This document shows, piece after piece, positions 48,962 through 59,438 of a stretch of DNA of 64,000 nucleotides (position 1 is its first letter; each line of letters starts with the position of its first letter). Origin of the DNA: Cypionkella psychrotolerans (GTDB lineage: Bacteria; Pseudomonadota; Alphaproteobacteria; Rhodobacterales; Rhodobacteraceae). The position numbers and the translations under genes were made by a program. The notes below the pieces were generated by a model, which was not told the origin of the DNA, made no database searches, and saw only the letters and a list, made by a program, of their open reading frames with translations. The stretch spans positions 105,460-169,459 of the forward strand of contig NZ_LGIC01000066.1 of the NCBI RefSeq assembly GCF_001294535.1, in the 5' to 3' direction.

Positions 48962-50107
48962 ATGATGACTGAGACGATCCTTGCCAATGCCACGCTGGTT
49001 CTGCCGCATGAAGTGATCCATGGAGCACTCCGCATTGAAAACGGTGTGATTACTGCAATAGATCAAGGGGCTGCGATCCCACAAGGCGCGCTCGACTGCA
49101 ACGGCGATCTGTTGATGCCGGGGCTGATCGAGTTGCACACCGACAATCTGGAACGCCATATTGAACCGCGCCCAAAGGTCAACTGGCCGCATGCCAGCGC
49201 GATCATCGCGCATGATGCGGAACTGGCGAGTGTGGGGATCACGACGGTGTTCGACGCTTTGCGGGTGGGGTCGATCACCTCGTCCAAGAAGATGAATTAC
49301 GGCGAATACGCCCGACATTTGGCCGATGAAATTCTGGATCTGCGGGAAAAAGGCGCGCTGAAGATCAGCCATTTTCTGCATCTACGGGCAGAGGTTTGCT
49401 CGGAAACCCTGATCGCGGAACTGGCAAAATTTGGCCCTGCCGACCGCATCGGCATCGTGTCTTTGATGGATCACACCCCCGGTCAGCGGCAATTCCGCGA
49501 CATCACCCAGTTGCGCGCCTATGTCTGCGGCAAGCATGGGCTGTCGGAGAGCGAATTTGAGAGCCATGTCGCGGAGCAAGTGGCGATTTCCACGCGGCTG
49601 GGCCAAGCGCATGAGGCGGCGGCAGTGGCGGAAGCCCGCCGCTTTGGCGCGGTGCTCGCCAGCCATGACGACACCACCGCCGCGCAGGTCGCCACCTCGG
49701 CCCAGCACGGCGCGCATTTTGCTGAATTTCCGACCACGGTTGAGGCCGCCGAAGCCTGCCATGCGCAGGGCATCAAGGTGATGATGGGGGCGCCGAACCT
49801 GATCCGGGGCGGCTCTCACTCCGGCAATGTTGCGGCGAGCAAGCTGGCTGAGGCGGATTTGCTGGATATTGTGTCGTCGGATTATGTGCCCTCGGCGCTG
49901 CTGTCGGCAGCTTTGTTGCTGGGCGATCTGTGGGGCGATGTGGCGCGTGGGGTGCGTTGTGTGACGCAAGCACCAGCGCAGGCGGCGGGTTTGTCGGACC
50001 GCGGCAGCTTAAGCCTTGGCGCGCGCGGCGATGTGATCCGGGTGGCGCGGGTTGCTGGGGCTGCGGCGCTCCGCGGGACTTGGGTGCAGGGGCAGCGGGT
50101 AGGTTAA
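48962..50107 (+). CDS. phnM: Alpha-D-ribose 1-methylphosphonate 5-triphosphate diphosphatase PhnM
   Basis: 381 residues. The canonical PhnM pattern is intact: MPGLIELHTDNLERHIEPRP, MDHTPGQRQFRD, VLASHDDTTAAQ, MGAPNLIRGGSHSGN and SSDYVPSALL. It removes pyrophosphate from ribosyl-1-phosphonate 5-triphosphate, giving the substrate of PhnJ. AAGGT lies before ATG 48962/48965. It is divergent from DUF1045 and convergent with kdpE (3-bp gap). A second PhnM-like gene is at 40153. Confidence 0.95.
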   Translation: MMTETILANATLVLPHEVIHGALRIENGVITAIDQGAAIPQGALDCNGDLLMPGLIELHTDNLERHIEPRPKVNWPHASAIIAHDAELASVGITTVFDALRVGSITSSKKMNYGEYARHLADEILDLREKGALKISHFLHLRAEVCSETLIAELAKFGPADRIGIVSLMDHTPGQRQFRDITQLRAYVCGKHGLSESEFESHVAEQVAISTRLGQAHEAAAVAEARRFGAVLASHDDTTAAQVATSAQHGAHFAEFPTTVEAAEACHAQGIKVMMGAPNLIRGGSHSGNVAASKLAEADLLDIVSSDYVPSALLSAALLLGDLWGDVARGVRCVTQAPAQAAGLSDRGSLSLGARGDVIRVARVAGAAALRGTWVQGQRVG

Positions 50108-50110
50108 CGC

Positions 50111-50788
50111 CTAATCCGCCATCCAGCGATAGCCAATGCCGGGTTCGGTGCGGATCAGGTCGGGGGCGCTGGGGTTGGACTCAATCTTCTGGCGCAACTG
50201 GCCGATGAAAACGCGCAGATAGGGCACATCCTCGCCATGCGCGGGACCCCAGATCTGCAGCAATATCTGGCGGTGGCTGAGCACCCGGCCCGGATTGCGT
50301 GCCAACATCACCAGCAGATCGAACTCCGTCGGCGTCAGATGCACGGGCGCTCCGTCGCGGGTCACAGTATGGCCCGGCAGGTCGATCACCAGCGGGCCTT
50401 GCCGCAAAATATCCTCGGGCTGCGGAGCTTTGCGCAGACAAGCGCGCAGGCGTGCAAGCAATTCGCCTATACCAAAGGGCTTGGCGACAAAATCATTCGC
50501 GCCAAGGTCCAGCGCCATGATCTTTTCCATCTCTTGATCGTGCGCCGACAGCACGATGATGGGCAGATTAGATTTGGCGCGCAGGGTTTCAATCACCGCT
50601 TTGCCGTTCAGATCGGGCAGGCCGAGATCAAGGATCATCGCGTCGGGCTTCTGCGCGGCCACGGCCTCTAAAGCGCCCTGCCCTGTCGCCGCAAAGCAGG
50701 TGTCATACCCCGAGGCCGCCAAAGCGTGGCCAAGAAAGCGTTGAATCTGTGGCTCGTCATCCACGATCAGGATCAGCGGCTTGGTCAT
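50111..50788 (-). CDS. kdpE: Response regulator KdpE
   Basis: 225 residues: an N-terminal receiver with the acidic pair VDDE and phospho-acceptor Asp54 in MILDLGLPD, the conserved Lys in VAKPFGI, and a C-terminal OmpR-type winged helix (LTPTEFDLLVMLARNPGRVLSHRQILLQIWG). The sequence LRVFIGQLRQKIESNPSAPDLIRTEPGIGYRW is KdpE-like. Its start overlaps the sensor kinase stop by ATGA. It probably regulates K+ uptake; the kdpFABC genes are not in the window, but kup is adjacent. Confidence 0.9.
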   Translation of the reverse strand: MTKPLILIVDDEPQIQRFLGHALAASGYDTCFAATGQGALEAVAAQKPDAMILDLGLPDLNGKAVIETLRAKSNLPIIVLSAHDQEMEKIMALDLGANDFVAKPFGIGELLARLRACLRKAPQPEDILRQGPLVIDLPGHTVTRDGAPVHLTPTEFDLLVMLARNPGRVLSHRQILLQIWGPAHGEDVPYLRVFIGQLRQKIESNPSAPDLIRTEPGIGYRWMAD

Positions 50789-52323
50789 GCTGCAGCTTTC
50801 GGCAGGGGCAGAGAGATGTGCATCGCGGTGCCGTGACCTTCTGCGACCGGGCTTTCGGCGGTCAAGTTACCGCCCAGCGCCGCAGCGATGCCGTGGCAAA
50901 TCGTCAACCCCAATCCGGTGCCGGGAAAGCTTGGATTGGCGCGAAAGAACGGTGTGAAGATTTGCGCAAGGGCTTCGGGCGCGATGCCGGGACCCTGATC
51001 GGTGACGGTCAGCGTCAGGGTTTGCGCTTGCGCGCGGGCGGTGATTTGGATGCGTGCGGGTGGGGTCGAGAATTTGACCGCATTGTCGATTAGATTAAAC
51101 AGGCTTTGCTCCAGCAGCGCAGACTCTGCGCGGATCATCGGCAGGTCGGGCAGATCAGCGGTGATTTCGGCCAAGGGGAAGGCACGATGCGCGCGCGCCA
51201 CCGCGGCTGCGATCACATCCGCCGGGTCCACCCAGACCAGATGCAGCGCCAACCCGGCTTGTAGGCGGGTCATATGCAACAGGTTGTCGACATAGTTTGC
51301 CAACCGTTGCGCTTCTTCTTCAATGGCCAAGGCCAGATCGTCACGCGCCTCCGGCGGCAAGGACGCGCCCAACTGCCGCAGGCTGGTAATCGCGCCCAGA
51401 ATGGTCGCCAAAGGCGTGCGCAAATCGTGTGACAGCGACGTGAGTAAAGCCGCGCGCAACTGCTCTCGTGTGGCGGCGGTGCGGGCCTCTTCGGCAGCTT
51501 GCGCGAAGCGCAGGCGTTCCAGAGCAAGATTGGCTTGGTGGCAGATCACTTCGATGGCGGCGGCGCGGGCAAAGCGATCGGGCCGCTGCGCATCCAGACG
51601 ATGATAGCCCAGCACCAGCACCACCTGTCCTTGCTGCATCAACGGCAGAAAAGTGTAACGACCACCTTGCTGCCCCGGCTCGGCAGCGTCTTGGGGCGTG
51701 TGACGGCGAAAGGCACGTTCGGCCGCTTGCAGGTCTGGGGCCTGCAGATCAGTGGCGTCAGGATTGCCGTCGTGCAGCACCAGCGCGGGCCCATGCGCCA
51801 GCGCCGTGGCATGGATCACCAAAGCCTGCTCGACGGCCAAGGGCTCATCCGCTTCGGCAAGATCGGTGGCAAAGGCCGACAGCACTTCCAGCACAGCAGC
51901 ACGAGATTTGGCGGCATTGGCTTCTTCGCGCAACCGCCCGGCCAGAAAGCCCGTCAGGCCCGCGACACACAGGAATTCCGCCAGCACAAGAAGGTCGCCG
52001 GGCTTGGCGATGGCCAATGTGTAAAGCGGGGCGACGAACAGGAAATTGAACAGCGCGAAGGCGGCGATGGCGGTGGCAATGCCAATCCAGAAGCCAAAGC
52101 GCACGGCGGCCAACAGCACGGCGACAAAGAACAAAAACAACCCTGAGGGTTCGGGGAAACTATCCTGCGTCAGATGCGTGCCCAGGGCCGCAACCGCCAG
52201 AAACAGCATAGCCCCCAGCACTTGCGGCAGTCTGGGCAATGCCGCCCAGCCTTCATGTCGTGGCATCCATGGCGCAGGCGTCAGGATCGCCGAAGTTTTA
52301 GCCGCTTGGCCCTTGCTGTCCAT
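50785..52323 (-). CDS. Shortened KdpD-like histidine kinase
   Basis: 512 residues, much shorter than the ~900-residue KdpD. It begins with four transmembrane segments (about 33-50, 61-78, 80-99 and 111-129) in the KdpD DUF4118 region, then a GAF-like domain (about 150-270), the dimerisation helix LLTSLSHDLRTPLATI with His299, and the ATPase with NLIDNAVKFS, DQGPGIA and GTGLGLTICHG. The cytoplasmic N-terminal KdpD domain and USP domain are missing entirely. It is coupled to kdpE and divergent from kup (~110 bp), so a kup-associated K+ or ionic-stress sensor is likely. SD not evident. Confidence 0.88.
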   Translation of the reverse strand: MDSKGQAAKTSAILTPAPWMPRHEGWAALPRLPQVLGAMLFLAVAALGTHLTQDSFPEPSGLFLFFVAVLLAAVRFGFWIGIATAIAAFALFNFLFVAPLYTLAIAKPGDLLVLAEFLCVAGLTGFLAGRLREEANAAKSRAAVLEVLSAFATDLAEADEPLAVEQALVIHATALAHGPALVLHDGNPDATDLQAPDLQAAERAFRRHTPQDAAEPGQQGGRYTFLPLMQQGQVVLVLGYHRLDAQRPDRFARAAAIEVICHQANLALERLRFAQAAEEARTAATREQLRAALLTSLSHDLRTPLATILGAITSLRQLGASLPPEARDDLALAIEEEAQRLANYVDNLLHMTRLQAGLALHLVWVDPADVIAAAVARAHRAFPLAEITADLPDLPMIRAESALLEQSLFNLIDNAVKFSTPPARIQITARAQAQTLTLTVTDQGPGIAPEALAQIFTPFFRANPSFPGTGLGLTICHGIAAALGGNLTAESPVAEGHGTAMHISLPLPKAAA

Positions 52324-52433
52324 GATCTTTACGCAATCCTTATGCCGGGGCGCAAACCCCCTGTCGCATCCTTATGCCGCAATCCCCAGATTGCCCGCAA
52401 TCCGCCAGACTTGGCTTTTGTAGGATCAATGCC

Positions 52434-54314
52434 GTGACCACCGCAGAGCTTAGCCTTTCCCCCCGCAAACATCCCGGCGTTCTGGCGCTGTCACTAGGCT
52501 CCATCGGGGTGGTTTACGGCGATATTGGCACCTCACCGCTTTATGCCTTCCGCGAGGCTTTGCGTGCGGCGGGCGACTCTGGGCGCGAGACCGTGCTGGG
52601 GGTGTTGTCGCTGATCCTCTGGGCGCTGATCATCGTGGTGACGCTGAAATATGTGCTGATCCTGCTGCGGGCGGATAACCAAGGCGAGGGCGGCACGCTT
52701 TCGCTTCTGGCACTGGCGCAGCGCGCGATGGGGCGGCAAACATCCGTCGTGCTGATGGCCGGGCTGATTGGGGCGGCGCTGTTTTACGGCGATGCGGCGA
52801 TCACCCCAGCGATTTCGGTGCTGTCGGCGGTCGAGGGGCTGAGTTTGGTCACCACCCAGCTTGACGCCTATGTGCTGCCGATCACGCTGGTGATCATCAT
52901 CGCTTTGTTTGCGGTGCAAGCGCGGGGTACGGCGGCGGTGGCCAGTCTGTTCGGTCCAATCACGCTGGTGTGGTTTATCGTGCTGGCTTGGGGTGGTCTT
53001 GCACAGATCGCCACGGACCCCGCGATCATGGCGGCGCTGAACCCGATCCACGCCGCACGGTTTCTGACGGCACACGGCACGATTGGCCTAGTGGTGTTGG
53101 GCGCGGTGTTTCTGGCCGTAACCGGAGCCGAAGCGCTTTACGCCGATTTGGGTCATTTTGGCCGCCGCCCGATCACCCTTGCATGGGTCGCCGTCGCTTT
53201 GCCCGCCTTGACGCTGAACTACCTTGGCCAAGGTGTTCTGGTACTGCAACACCCGGAAACCTTAGAGAATCCGTTCTACCTGATGTATCCCGATTGGGCG
53301 CTGTTGCCGGTGGTTCTGTTGGCGACGATGGCGACAATCATCGCAAGCCAAGCCGTGATCACCGGCGCGTTTTCGCTGACCCGTCAGGCGATCCAACTGC
53401 GCCTGCTGCCGCGTCTTAAGATTCGTCATACCTCGGAAACGCAGGAAGGTCAGATCTATCTGCCCAGCGTCAACGCCCTGCTTCTGGTGGCGGTGCTGGC
53501 ATTGGTGGTGGGCTTTGGCAACTCTGCGGCGCTCGCGCATGCTTATGGCATCAGTGTGACGGGCACGATGGTTGTAACAGCCGTGCTGGCGCTGATTGTG
53601 GTCAACAAACATTGGGGCTGGCCGCTTTGGGCCGCAAGCCTGCTGATCGCACCGTTCCTGCTGATAGATCTGATCTTTCTGGGGGCAAACCTGCTGAAAG
53701 TGTTTGACGGCGGCTATGTGCCGCTGGCTTTGGCCGCCTTGGTGATCTGCGTGATGCTGACTTGGCTGCGCGGCACCGCCGTTCTGGTGCGTAAGGAACA
53801 TGAGGCCGAGGTGCCGCTGACCACAATTCTGCGGCAGGTGGATACCAAACCAATCCCGGTTATTCCCGGCACGGCGATCTACCTGACCTCTAGCCCCGAC
53901 ACCGCCCCGGTGGCCTTGCTGCACAGCCTGAAGCATTTCAAAAGCCTGCACGCGCAGAATGTGATCCTGACGATTGTCACCGCCACGGTGCCACGTGTCG
54001 CCATTGAGGACCGCGTGAAGATGGAGGAAATCACCCCCCGCTTTCGCCGCATCAGCTTGACCTATGGCTATATGGAGGACCCCAACGTGCCGGATGGTCT
54101 GATGCTCTGCCGCAAGCTGGGTTGGAAATTCGACATCATGTCGACCTCGTTCCTGCTGTCGCGCAGGTCTTTGAAACTGTCGAGCAAAAGCACCTTGCCG
54201 GGCTGGCAGCGCCGGGTGTTCATCTTCATGGCGCGCAATGCCGCCGGGGCGTCGGACTACTTCCACATCCCCGCAGGCCGCGTGGTTGAGATTGGCACGC
54301 AGGTGAATATCTAA
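52434..54314 (+). CDS. kup: Low-affinity potassium transporter Kup
   Basis: 626 residues. [26 protein letters not shown] is the Kup/HAK/KT signature; about 12 spans follow, including [36 protein letters not shown] and VNYLGQG-like LNYLGQG. The C-terminal cytoplasmic tail (from about residue 450) contains [28 protein letters not shown]. The start is GTG 52434 with AGGA 8 bp before it; the frame's earlier ATG at 52374 lacks a ribosome-binding site. It imports K+ with protons. Divergent KdpDE-like genes suggest coordinate control. Confidence 0.95.
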   Translation: MTTAELSLSPRKHPGVLALSLGSIGVVYGDIGTSPLYAFREALRAAGDSGRETVLGVLSLILWALIIVVTLKYVLILLRADNQGEGGTLSLLALAQRAMGRQTSVVLMAGLIGAALFYGDAAITPAISVLSAVEGLSLVTTQLDAYVLPITLVIIIALFAVQARGTAAVASLFGPITLVWFIVLAWGGLAQIATDPAIMAALNPIHAARFLTAHGTIGLVVLGAVFLAVTGAEALYADLGHFGRRPITLAWVAVALPALTLNYLGQGVLVLQHPETLENPFYLMYPDWALLPVVLLATMATIIASQAVITGAFSLTRQAIQLRLLPRLKIRHTSETQEGQIYLPSVNALLLVAVLALVVGFGNSAALAHAYGISVTGTMVVTAVLALIVVNKHWGWPLWAASLLIAPFLLIDLIFLGANLLKVFDGGYVPLALAALVICVMLTWLRGTAVLVRKEHEAEVPLTTILRQVDTKPIPVIPGTAIYLTSSPDTAPVALLHSLKHFKSLHAQNVILTIVTATVPRVAIEDRVKMEEITPRFRRISLTYGYMEDPNVPDGLMLCRKLGWKFDIMSTSFLLSRRSLKLSSKSTLPGWQRRVFIFMARNAAGASDYFHIPAGRVVEIGTQVNI

Positions 54315-54319
54315 CGGCT

Positions 54320-55375
54320 TTAGCTCAAACGCAGCCCGGTCTTGGCATCAAACAGATGCACAAGGCCGGGTTTTGGCATCAGCCCAATCTGATCACCGCG
54401 CTTGATGTTGGGTCGATCGGTGAAAACGGCGTGCAGGGTCAAGGCACCCGCCTGCATCGCCACAAACATCGCCGTCCCGGTGCTTTCCACAATCCCGACC
54501 TGCCCCACAATCGCCCCCGGCGCATCTGGGTTGGTCAGTTCCAGATGCTCGGGCCGGATGCCATACAGCACCGCTCCGGTGGCTGCCGATGCAACCTCCA
54601 ACACCTGCCCCGAGGCCAGCCGCACCTGCCCGCCCTCCGCCACAGCCTCTAGAAAATTCATCGCAGGCGAACCAATAAAGCCGGCGACAAACGCATTGGC
54701 GGGCCGATCATACAATTCCAACGGCGGGCCGGCCTGCTCTAACCGCCCCGCCCGCATCACGACGATCCTGTCGGCCATCGTCATTGCCTCGACCTGATCA
54801 TGCGTCACGAAGATTGAGGTCGAACCCAACCTCTCATGCAACGCCCGGATTTCCGCCCGCATCTGCACCCGCAAGGCGGCGTCGAGGTTTGAGAGCGGCT
54901 CATCAAACAAAAACACCGCTGGCTGGCGCACAATCGCCCGCCCCATCGCCACCCGCTGCCGCTGTCCGCCCGAAAGCTGCTTTGGCGTGCGATCCAAATA
55001 AGGCGTCAAGCCCAAAATCTCGGCAGCCTTGCTGACCGCCGCCGCGATTTCCGCCTTGCTGGCCCCGCGCAGATGCAGCGAAAACCCCATATTGTCGCGC
55101 ACAGACATATGCGGATAAAGCGCGTAATTCTGGAACACCATCGCAATATCGCGCTGCTTTGGCTCTACGTCATTCACCACCCGCCCCGCGATGGAAACCG
55201 TGCCCGAGCTGATCTCTTCCAGCCCCGCAATCATCCGCAGCAGGGTCGACTTCCCGCAGCCCGAGGGGCCAACCAGCGCCACAAACTCGCCATCCGCCAC
55301 ATCAAAGCTGACGCCATGCAACACTTTGGTCGTGCCGTAAGATTTCGTCACGTCGCGAATGGAAACTTCGGCCAT
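54320..55375 (-). CDS. Carbohydrate ABC importer ATPase (UgpC/MalK family)
   Basis: 351 residues. Walker [10 protein letters not shown], signature [16 protein letters not shown], Walker [14 protein letters not shown], the H-loop [11 protein letters not shown] and a TOBE domain with [10 protein letters not shown] match UgpC/MalK-like ATPases. It lies at the distal end of the sugar operon and probably energises the two permeases upstream. The gap to the SIS gene is 21 bp. Such ATPases may serve more than one importer. Confidence 0.92.
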   Translation of the reverse strand: MAEVSIRDVTKSYGTTKVLHGVSFDVADGEFVALVGPSGCGKSTLLRMIAGLEEISSGTVSIAGRVVNDVEPKQRDIAMVFQNYALYPHMSVRDNMGFSLHLRGASKAEIAAAVSKAAEILGLTPYLDRTPKQLSGGQRQRVAMGRAIVRQPAVFLFDEPLSNLDAALRVQMRAEIRALHERLGSTSIFVTHDQVEAMTMADRIVVMRAGRLEQAGPPLELYDRPANAFVAGFIGSPAMNFLEAVAEGGQVRLASGQVLEVASAATGAVLYGIRPEHLELTNPDAPGAIVGQVGIVESTGTAMFVAMQAGALTLHAVFTDRPNIKRGDQIGLMPKPGLVHLFDAKTGLRLS

Positions 55376-55396
55376 TTGATCCTCGGGCTTAAGGGG

Positions 55397-56356
55397 TTAT
55401 TGCAGCACAACGACTTTGCTCAGATGCCGTGGCGCTTCCGAGTTGATGCCCTTCGACAAAGCCACCCTCTCGCCCAACATTTGCAAGGCAGGCAGACAGG
55501 CAAGTGCATTGGCATCGTCCGACAGCCCCAAATCAATCCGCAGATCCCCCGGCCCGTTAAAGCCAATCACCACCGCGCCCTTGGCCTGCAGTTCGGCGAC
55601 CAGAATAGCCTCTTCAGCGGCGGTGGCTTGCGAATACAGCATCACCACCAGTGACTTAGTGTCGATCAGGGAGACCGGGCCGTGGCGATATTCCATCGGA
55701 TGAAACGCCTGAGAATAAGAAATGCTCATCTCTTGCAACTTGAGGCAGCCTTCGGTTGCCATGCCATAGTTCGGCCCAGCGCCCAGATAAACGAAATGAC
55801 TGCGCCCGTGCAGCAGGCCGACGATCCCCGACTCAAGGGCGGTCATAGCCGCTGCGGCCTCAGCGGGGATCGTCTGGTGCAGCGCGACGCCTGCCATCCG
55901 CAATCCGGCCAACAGCATCAGACTGGCCGACACCGACATCACTATGCCCTCTTGCGGATCGGTCGGCAGATACAGCGCCTGATCCGCCGCGCGCAAAATG
56001 GTCGAATCCGGCTCACAAGATACCGCAAGCGTCCGCCATCCGCGCGCACGGCTGGCCTCAATCGCCTGAACGGTTTCCGATGTGGTGCCAGAGCGCGACA
56101 ATCCGATCACCAGCACGCCCTCGGTATGGGCGAGGTAACATTCCGGCCTGCGCGCCCATTCCGCTCCCGGCACGGCCAGCGCCGCTTGGCCCTGCGCGTT
56201 AAAGGCACAAGCCATCACCTGCGCCAGATAGTAAGACGTGCCGCAGCCGGTGATCACCACCGTCGTGGCTTTCACCGCAGGCAATTCTTGCGTCAAAGCT
56301 GCGGTCCAATGGGGAAACTGGCGGCGGATGACGGTTTCGGTGATGGTCGCAGACAT
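55397..56356 (-). CDS. SIS-domain sugar-phosphate isomerase/deaminase (AgaS/GlmS-like)
   Basis: 319 residues with two SIS domains. VVITGCGTSYYLAQVMACAF and GLSRSGTTSETVQAIEASR form the first phosphosugar site; VYLGAGPNYGMATEGCLKLQEMS and YRHGPVSLI the second. This is the isomerase half of GlmS without the glutaminase domain, as in AgaS-type aminosugar-6-phosphate deaminase/isomerases. With the kinase, DeoR regulator and KbaZ it suggests aminosugar breakdown. The exact sugar is unknown. Confidence 0.88.
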   Translation of the reverse strand: MSATITETVIRRQFPHWTAALTQELPAVKATTVVITGCGTSYYLAQVMACAFNAQGQAALAVPGAEWARRPECYLAHTEGVLVIGLSRSGTTSETVQAIEASRARGWRTLAVSCEPDSTILRAADQALYLPTDPQEGIVMSVSASLMLLAGLRMAGVALHQTIPAEAAAAMTALESGIVGLLHGRSHFVYLGAGPNYGMATEGCLKLQEMSISYSQAFHPMEYRHGPVSLIDTKSLVVMLYSQATAAEEAILVAELQAKGAVVIGFNGPGDLRIDLGLSDDANALACLPALQMLGERVALSKGINSEAPRHLSKVVVLQ

Positions 56357-56380
56357 GATTTTCGCTTTCCTTACAGTCAG

Positions 56381-57256
56381 TTATTTCCCCGCCCCAGCCA
56401 TCAGGCCCGAGACGAGATATCGGTTGAGAAACAGCACCAGCAGCATCGGCGGCAGAATTGCGATGATTCCGGCTGCGTTCATCAGCCCGTAATCGACATA
56501 GTTGCGGGTGACGAATTCGGGGATCAGCACGGTCAGCGGCTTGGTCGCAAGCGTCGGCGAGAACACCAGCGGCACCATGAACTGCCCCCAAGCCGACAGA
56601 AACGTCAGGATGCCGCAGGCCACCAAACCCGGACCCGCCAAGGGCAGCACGATCTGCACAAAGGCGCGCAGCTTGCTGGCGCCATCCAGCCAAGCCGCTT
56701 CCTCCAGCGACAGGGGCATCGCTTGGTAAACCGAGCGCATCAGCCACAAAGCCAGCGGCAAAAACGCCGAGACATAGATCAGCGTCACACCCGTATAGGT
56801 GTCGATAAGGCCCATTGAGATCATCAACCGATAGAGCGGGATCATCACCGTGTAGGCCGGGATCGCAAGTGTCGCCACCACCAGCACGAACAGCACATTG
56901 CGGCCCGGAAACTCCAACCGCACAAAGGCCCAAGCGCCAAAGGCCGCGATGATCACCACCAACGCAGTGGCCGCCAGCGAGGTGATCAGGCTGTTGGCAA
57001 AGGCGCGTGAGAACTGCGGCCAGACCGATGCCACCTCATTGCCCTGTGAGGTTGAAGTGGCCCCAAACAGCTTGGCGTAGTGCTCCCAAGTCGTGGTCTG
57101 CGGCCAGAAATGCAGGTTATCCGACACTAGCGCATTGGGCGGGGTGATTGAGGTCACGAAAGACCAATAAACTGGCCCCACCGACCACAAAACCAGCAGC
57201 GCCACGCCTAAGCACAGCCCGACCTGCCCCGGCAGATGTTTGAAACGGCGGCTCAT
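56381..57256 (-). CDS. Carbohydrate ABC transporter permease 2 (MalG-like)
   Basis: 291 residues with six spans. EAAWLDGASKLRAFVQIVLPLAGPGLVACG is the EAA loop, and the C-terminus (KPLTVLIPEFVTRNYVDYGLMNAAGIIAILPPMLLVLFLNRYLVSGLMAGAGK) is typical of MalG-type permeases. It overlaps permease 1 by ATGA. A 24-bp gap separates it from the SIS gene. Confidence 0.92.
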   Translation of the reverse strand: MSRRFKHLPGQVGLCLGVALLVLWSVGPVYWSFVTSITPPNALVSDNLHFWPQTTTWEHYAKLFGATSTSQGNEVASVWPQFSRAFANSLITSLAATALVVIIAAFGAWAFVRLEFPGRNVLFVLVVATLAIPAYTVMIPLYRLMISMGLIDTYTGVTLIYVSAFLPLALWLMRSVYQAMPLSLEEAAWLDGASKLRAFVQIVLPLAGPGLVACGILTFLSAWGQFMVPLVFSPTLATKPLTVLIPEFVTRNYVDYGLMNAAGIIAILPPMLLVLFLNRYLVSGLMAGAGK

Positions 57257-58164
57257 TCAAACCTCGTTTCGCGGTAGACCCGCAACACATAGATCATCGA
57301 CACCGCAAGCGAGATCACCATGGTCAGCACCGACAGCGCCATCCCGCTGGAGAATTTCATGTTCTGGAATGCCAGCACATAGACCTGAATGATCACAGAG
57401 CGGGTATCCAGCGAGGCTCCGTTCAAAATCCACGCCTCATCAAACAGATTAACGGCAAAGACGGTGGATTGTGACAAGGCAATCGCCAGACCGGGGGCGA
57501 TCAGCGGTAGGGTGATCTTGCGCAGCCGTTGCCAGCCAGTCGCACCATCCAGACGCGCCGCCTCATACAACTCCGCCGGGATGGATTGCAGTGCTGCGAG
57601 CAGGATGATCACCGTCAGCGGCATCATCCGCCACGCATGGACGACTGACACCAGCAGCAGCCCGGTTTCGCGGTTGTTAAACCAAACCTGCGGCGTGTCG
57701 ATAATGCCAGCGCTCAGCAGCAGGCCGTTCAGCAAGCCATAGCTGGGGTTATAAATCCACATCCAGATGATCGCGTTGACCACAGGCGGCAGGCACCACG
57801 GCAGCACCACAATCGCCAGCAGCCAGCGCCGCCCGATTTTGATGCGATTCAGCAGCAAGGCCGCAGCGAGGCCGCCGACGGTTTCAATAAACACCGCCAA
57901 AGCCACATAGATCGCCGTGGTGATCCAAGCCGCGTTGACGGTGCTATCCTTCAGCAGATTGGTGTAATTCCGCACGCCCACAAACGGCGAGCCGGGCTTC
58001 ATCGGCTCTACCCTGAACAGGCTGTCAAACAATGTCGACAGCAGTGGCAAAAATACCAACCCGCCCATGATCAGCGCCACAGGCAAGGCCAAAGCCAACC
58101 CGAGGCGCGCATCCCGGCCGAGGCGTAGGCGTCCCAACCGAGGGGGTCTGATCCGCAAAGTCAT
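57253..58164 (-). CDS. Carbohydrate ABC transporter permease 1 (MalF-like)
   Basis: 303 residues. RLGLALALPVALIMGGLVFLPLLSTL is the first span, followed by TTAIYVALAVFIETVGGLAAALLLNRI and the coupling loop YEAARLDGATGWQRLRKITLPLIAPGLAIAL. Typical MalF/UgpA-family architecture. Starts 15 bp after the binding-protein stop. Confidence 0.92.
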   Translation of the reverse strand: MTLRIRPPRLGRLRLGRDARLGLALALPVALIMGGLVFLPLLSTLFDSLFRVEPMKPGSPFVGVRNYTNLLKDSTVNAAWITTAIYVALAVFIETVGGLAAALLLNRIKIGRRWLLAIVVLPWCLPPVVNAIIWMWIYNPSYGLLNGLLLSAGIIDTPQVWFNNRETGLLLVSVVHAWRMMPLTVIILLAALQSIPAELYEAARLDGATGWQRLRKITLPLIAPGLAIALSQSTVFAVNLFDEAWILNGASLDTRSVIIQVYVLAFQNMKFSSGMALSVLTMVISLAVSMIYVLRVYRETRFE

Positions 58165-58179
58165 TCCCCCTCGCCGCCC

Positions 58180-59415
58180 TTATTCCTGCGCCGTCGCAGC
58201 AGCTGCGGCGATCTGCGCCACCGCTTCGTCGACGGTCAACTGACCCTTCGCCGCTGCGTTCAACGCCGTCGCCACCGCGCCCGAGAATTCGGGATACCAC
58301 CCCGGCGTACCTTGCGCGAACAAAGGCTCGACCACCTCGGCCTGCGCGATCAACACATCGCCCTGCTTCAGATTTCCGGCCTCATTCACGGTTTTCAGCA
58401 CCGAAAGCCGCGTCGGCAGATTGCCCAGCAAGCGGTAATTCGCCTCCATCGTCGCAGGCTCCAACATCCATTGGATAAAGCCCGCCGCCTGTTCCTTATT
58501 TTCCGCGTTCATCGGAATCCCCAACGCCCCCGGCAGGCCAAAGGTCCGCGATTTGCCGTTCACATTCGGCATCAATGCCGCCGCCACATCTGCCGCCACC
58601 TGCGATTTCGCAGGGTCGGTATACACCGCCAAATTCCCCGCCCAGCCTGCGACGTCGAACGTCGCCTTGCCAGCTTTGAACAGCTCTTGCACCTCGACAT
58701 CCTTCAGGCTGGTCGAGGCCGGATCAATCAGCCCTTCGTTCAAAGCCGCAATCTCAAACGCCATCGCCTGATAGCCCGCCGAGGCCGGATCGATGAACAA
58801 AGGCTTGAAATCGGCGTCAAACAGATCGCCGCCAAACGCCTTTGTCAGCAGATACCACGCCGTCGCAGCCCCCTCCGAGGCCGACAGTGGCAAAGCAATC
58901 GGATAGTCCGCGATCTTGGCGGCCTTCACCGCACGCGCCGCAGCCAGCAATTCCGCCGGGGTTTTCGGCACCGCCACCCCCGCCGCCGTCAGATGCGCTG
59001 CGTTGTAAATCAGCACGCGGAAGTCGTTGTTATAGGGCACGCCGATCAGCTTGCCATCATAGGTGAAAATCGAGGTGGTCGGCAGATCGGCCTTCAACTC
59101 ATCCGTCAGCAGCGCGTCCAGCGGATCGTACCAGCCTGCCGAGCCGAACTGACCAACCCAGCTCCAATCCATCTCCGTGACACTGGCGGGCGCAGTATTG
59201 GCCAGCATTGAGGTTACGATCTTGGTGCGGATTTCATCCCAGCCGAGGGTCTGAATATCAAGACCGCCGCCGGTGTAAGTGTCCGTCATCTCTTTTGGCA
59301 GCGTCACCCAAGGCGGCAACAGTACCGCCAAACTCTCCGCAGCGCGCGTTAGTGAAGGGGCAAGGACCGCAAGGCCAAGCACCGAGGCAGAAAGAAGAAA
59401 ATGCCGTCTTTTCAT
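58180..59415 (-). CDS. Carbohydrate ABC transporter substrate-binding protein
   Basis: 411 residues of solute-binding family 1. The N-terminus MKRRHFLLSASVLGLAVLAPSLTRA has a twin-arginine-like K-R-R-H-F-L-L and a signal-peptide hydrophobic core. The mature part has the family's extended pattern with DWSWVGQFGSAGWYDPLDALL, YDGKLIGVPYNNDFRVLIYN and the C-terminal FIQWMLEPATMEANYRLLGNLPTRLS. The start ATG 59415 is near the first plausible site; the longer open frame overlaps the kinase. It should bind a sugar or amino sugar in the periplasm. Confidence 0.9.
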   Translation of the reverse strand: MKRRHFLLSASVLGLAVLAPSLTRAAESLAVLLPPWVTLPKEMTDTYTGGGLDIQTLGWDEIRTKIVTSMLANTAPASVTEMDWSWVGQFGSAGWYDPLDALLTDELKADLPTTSIFTYDGKLIGVPYNNDFRVLIYNAAHLTAAGVAVPKTPAELLAAARAVKAAKIADYPIALPLSASEGAATAWYLLTKAFGGDLFDADFKPLFIDPASAGYQAMAFEIAALNEGLIDPASTSLKDVEVQELFKAGKATFDVAGWAGNLAVYTDPAKSQVAADVAAALMPNVNGKSRTFGLPGALGIPMNAENKEQAAGFIQWMLEPATMEANYRLLGNLPTRLSVLKTVNEAGNLKQGDVLIAQAEVVEPLFAQGTPGWYPEFSGAVATALNAAAKGQLTVDEAVAQIAAAAATAQE

Positions 59416-59438
59416 AGTGTCACCCTGTTGTCGGCCCC

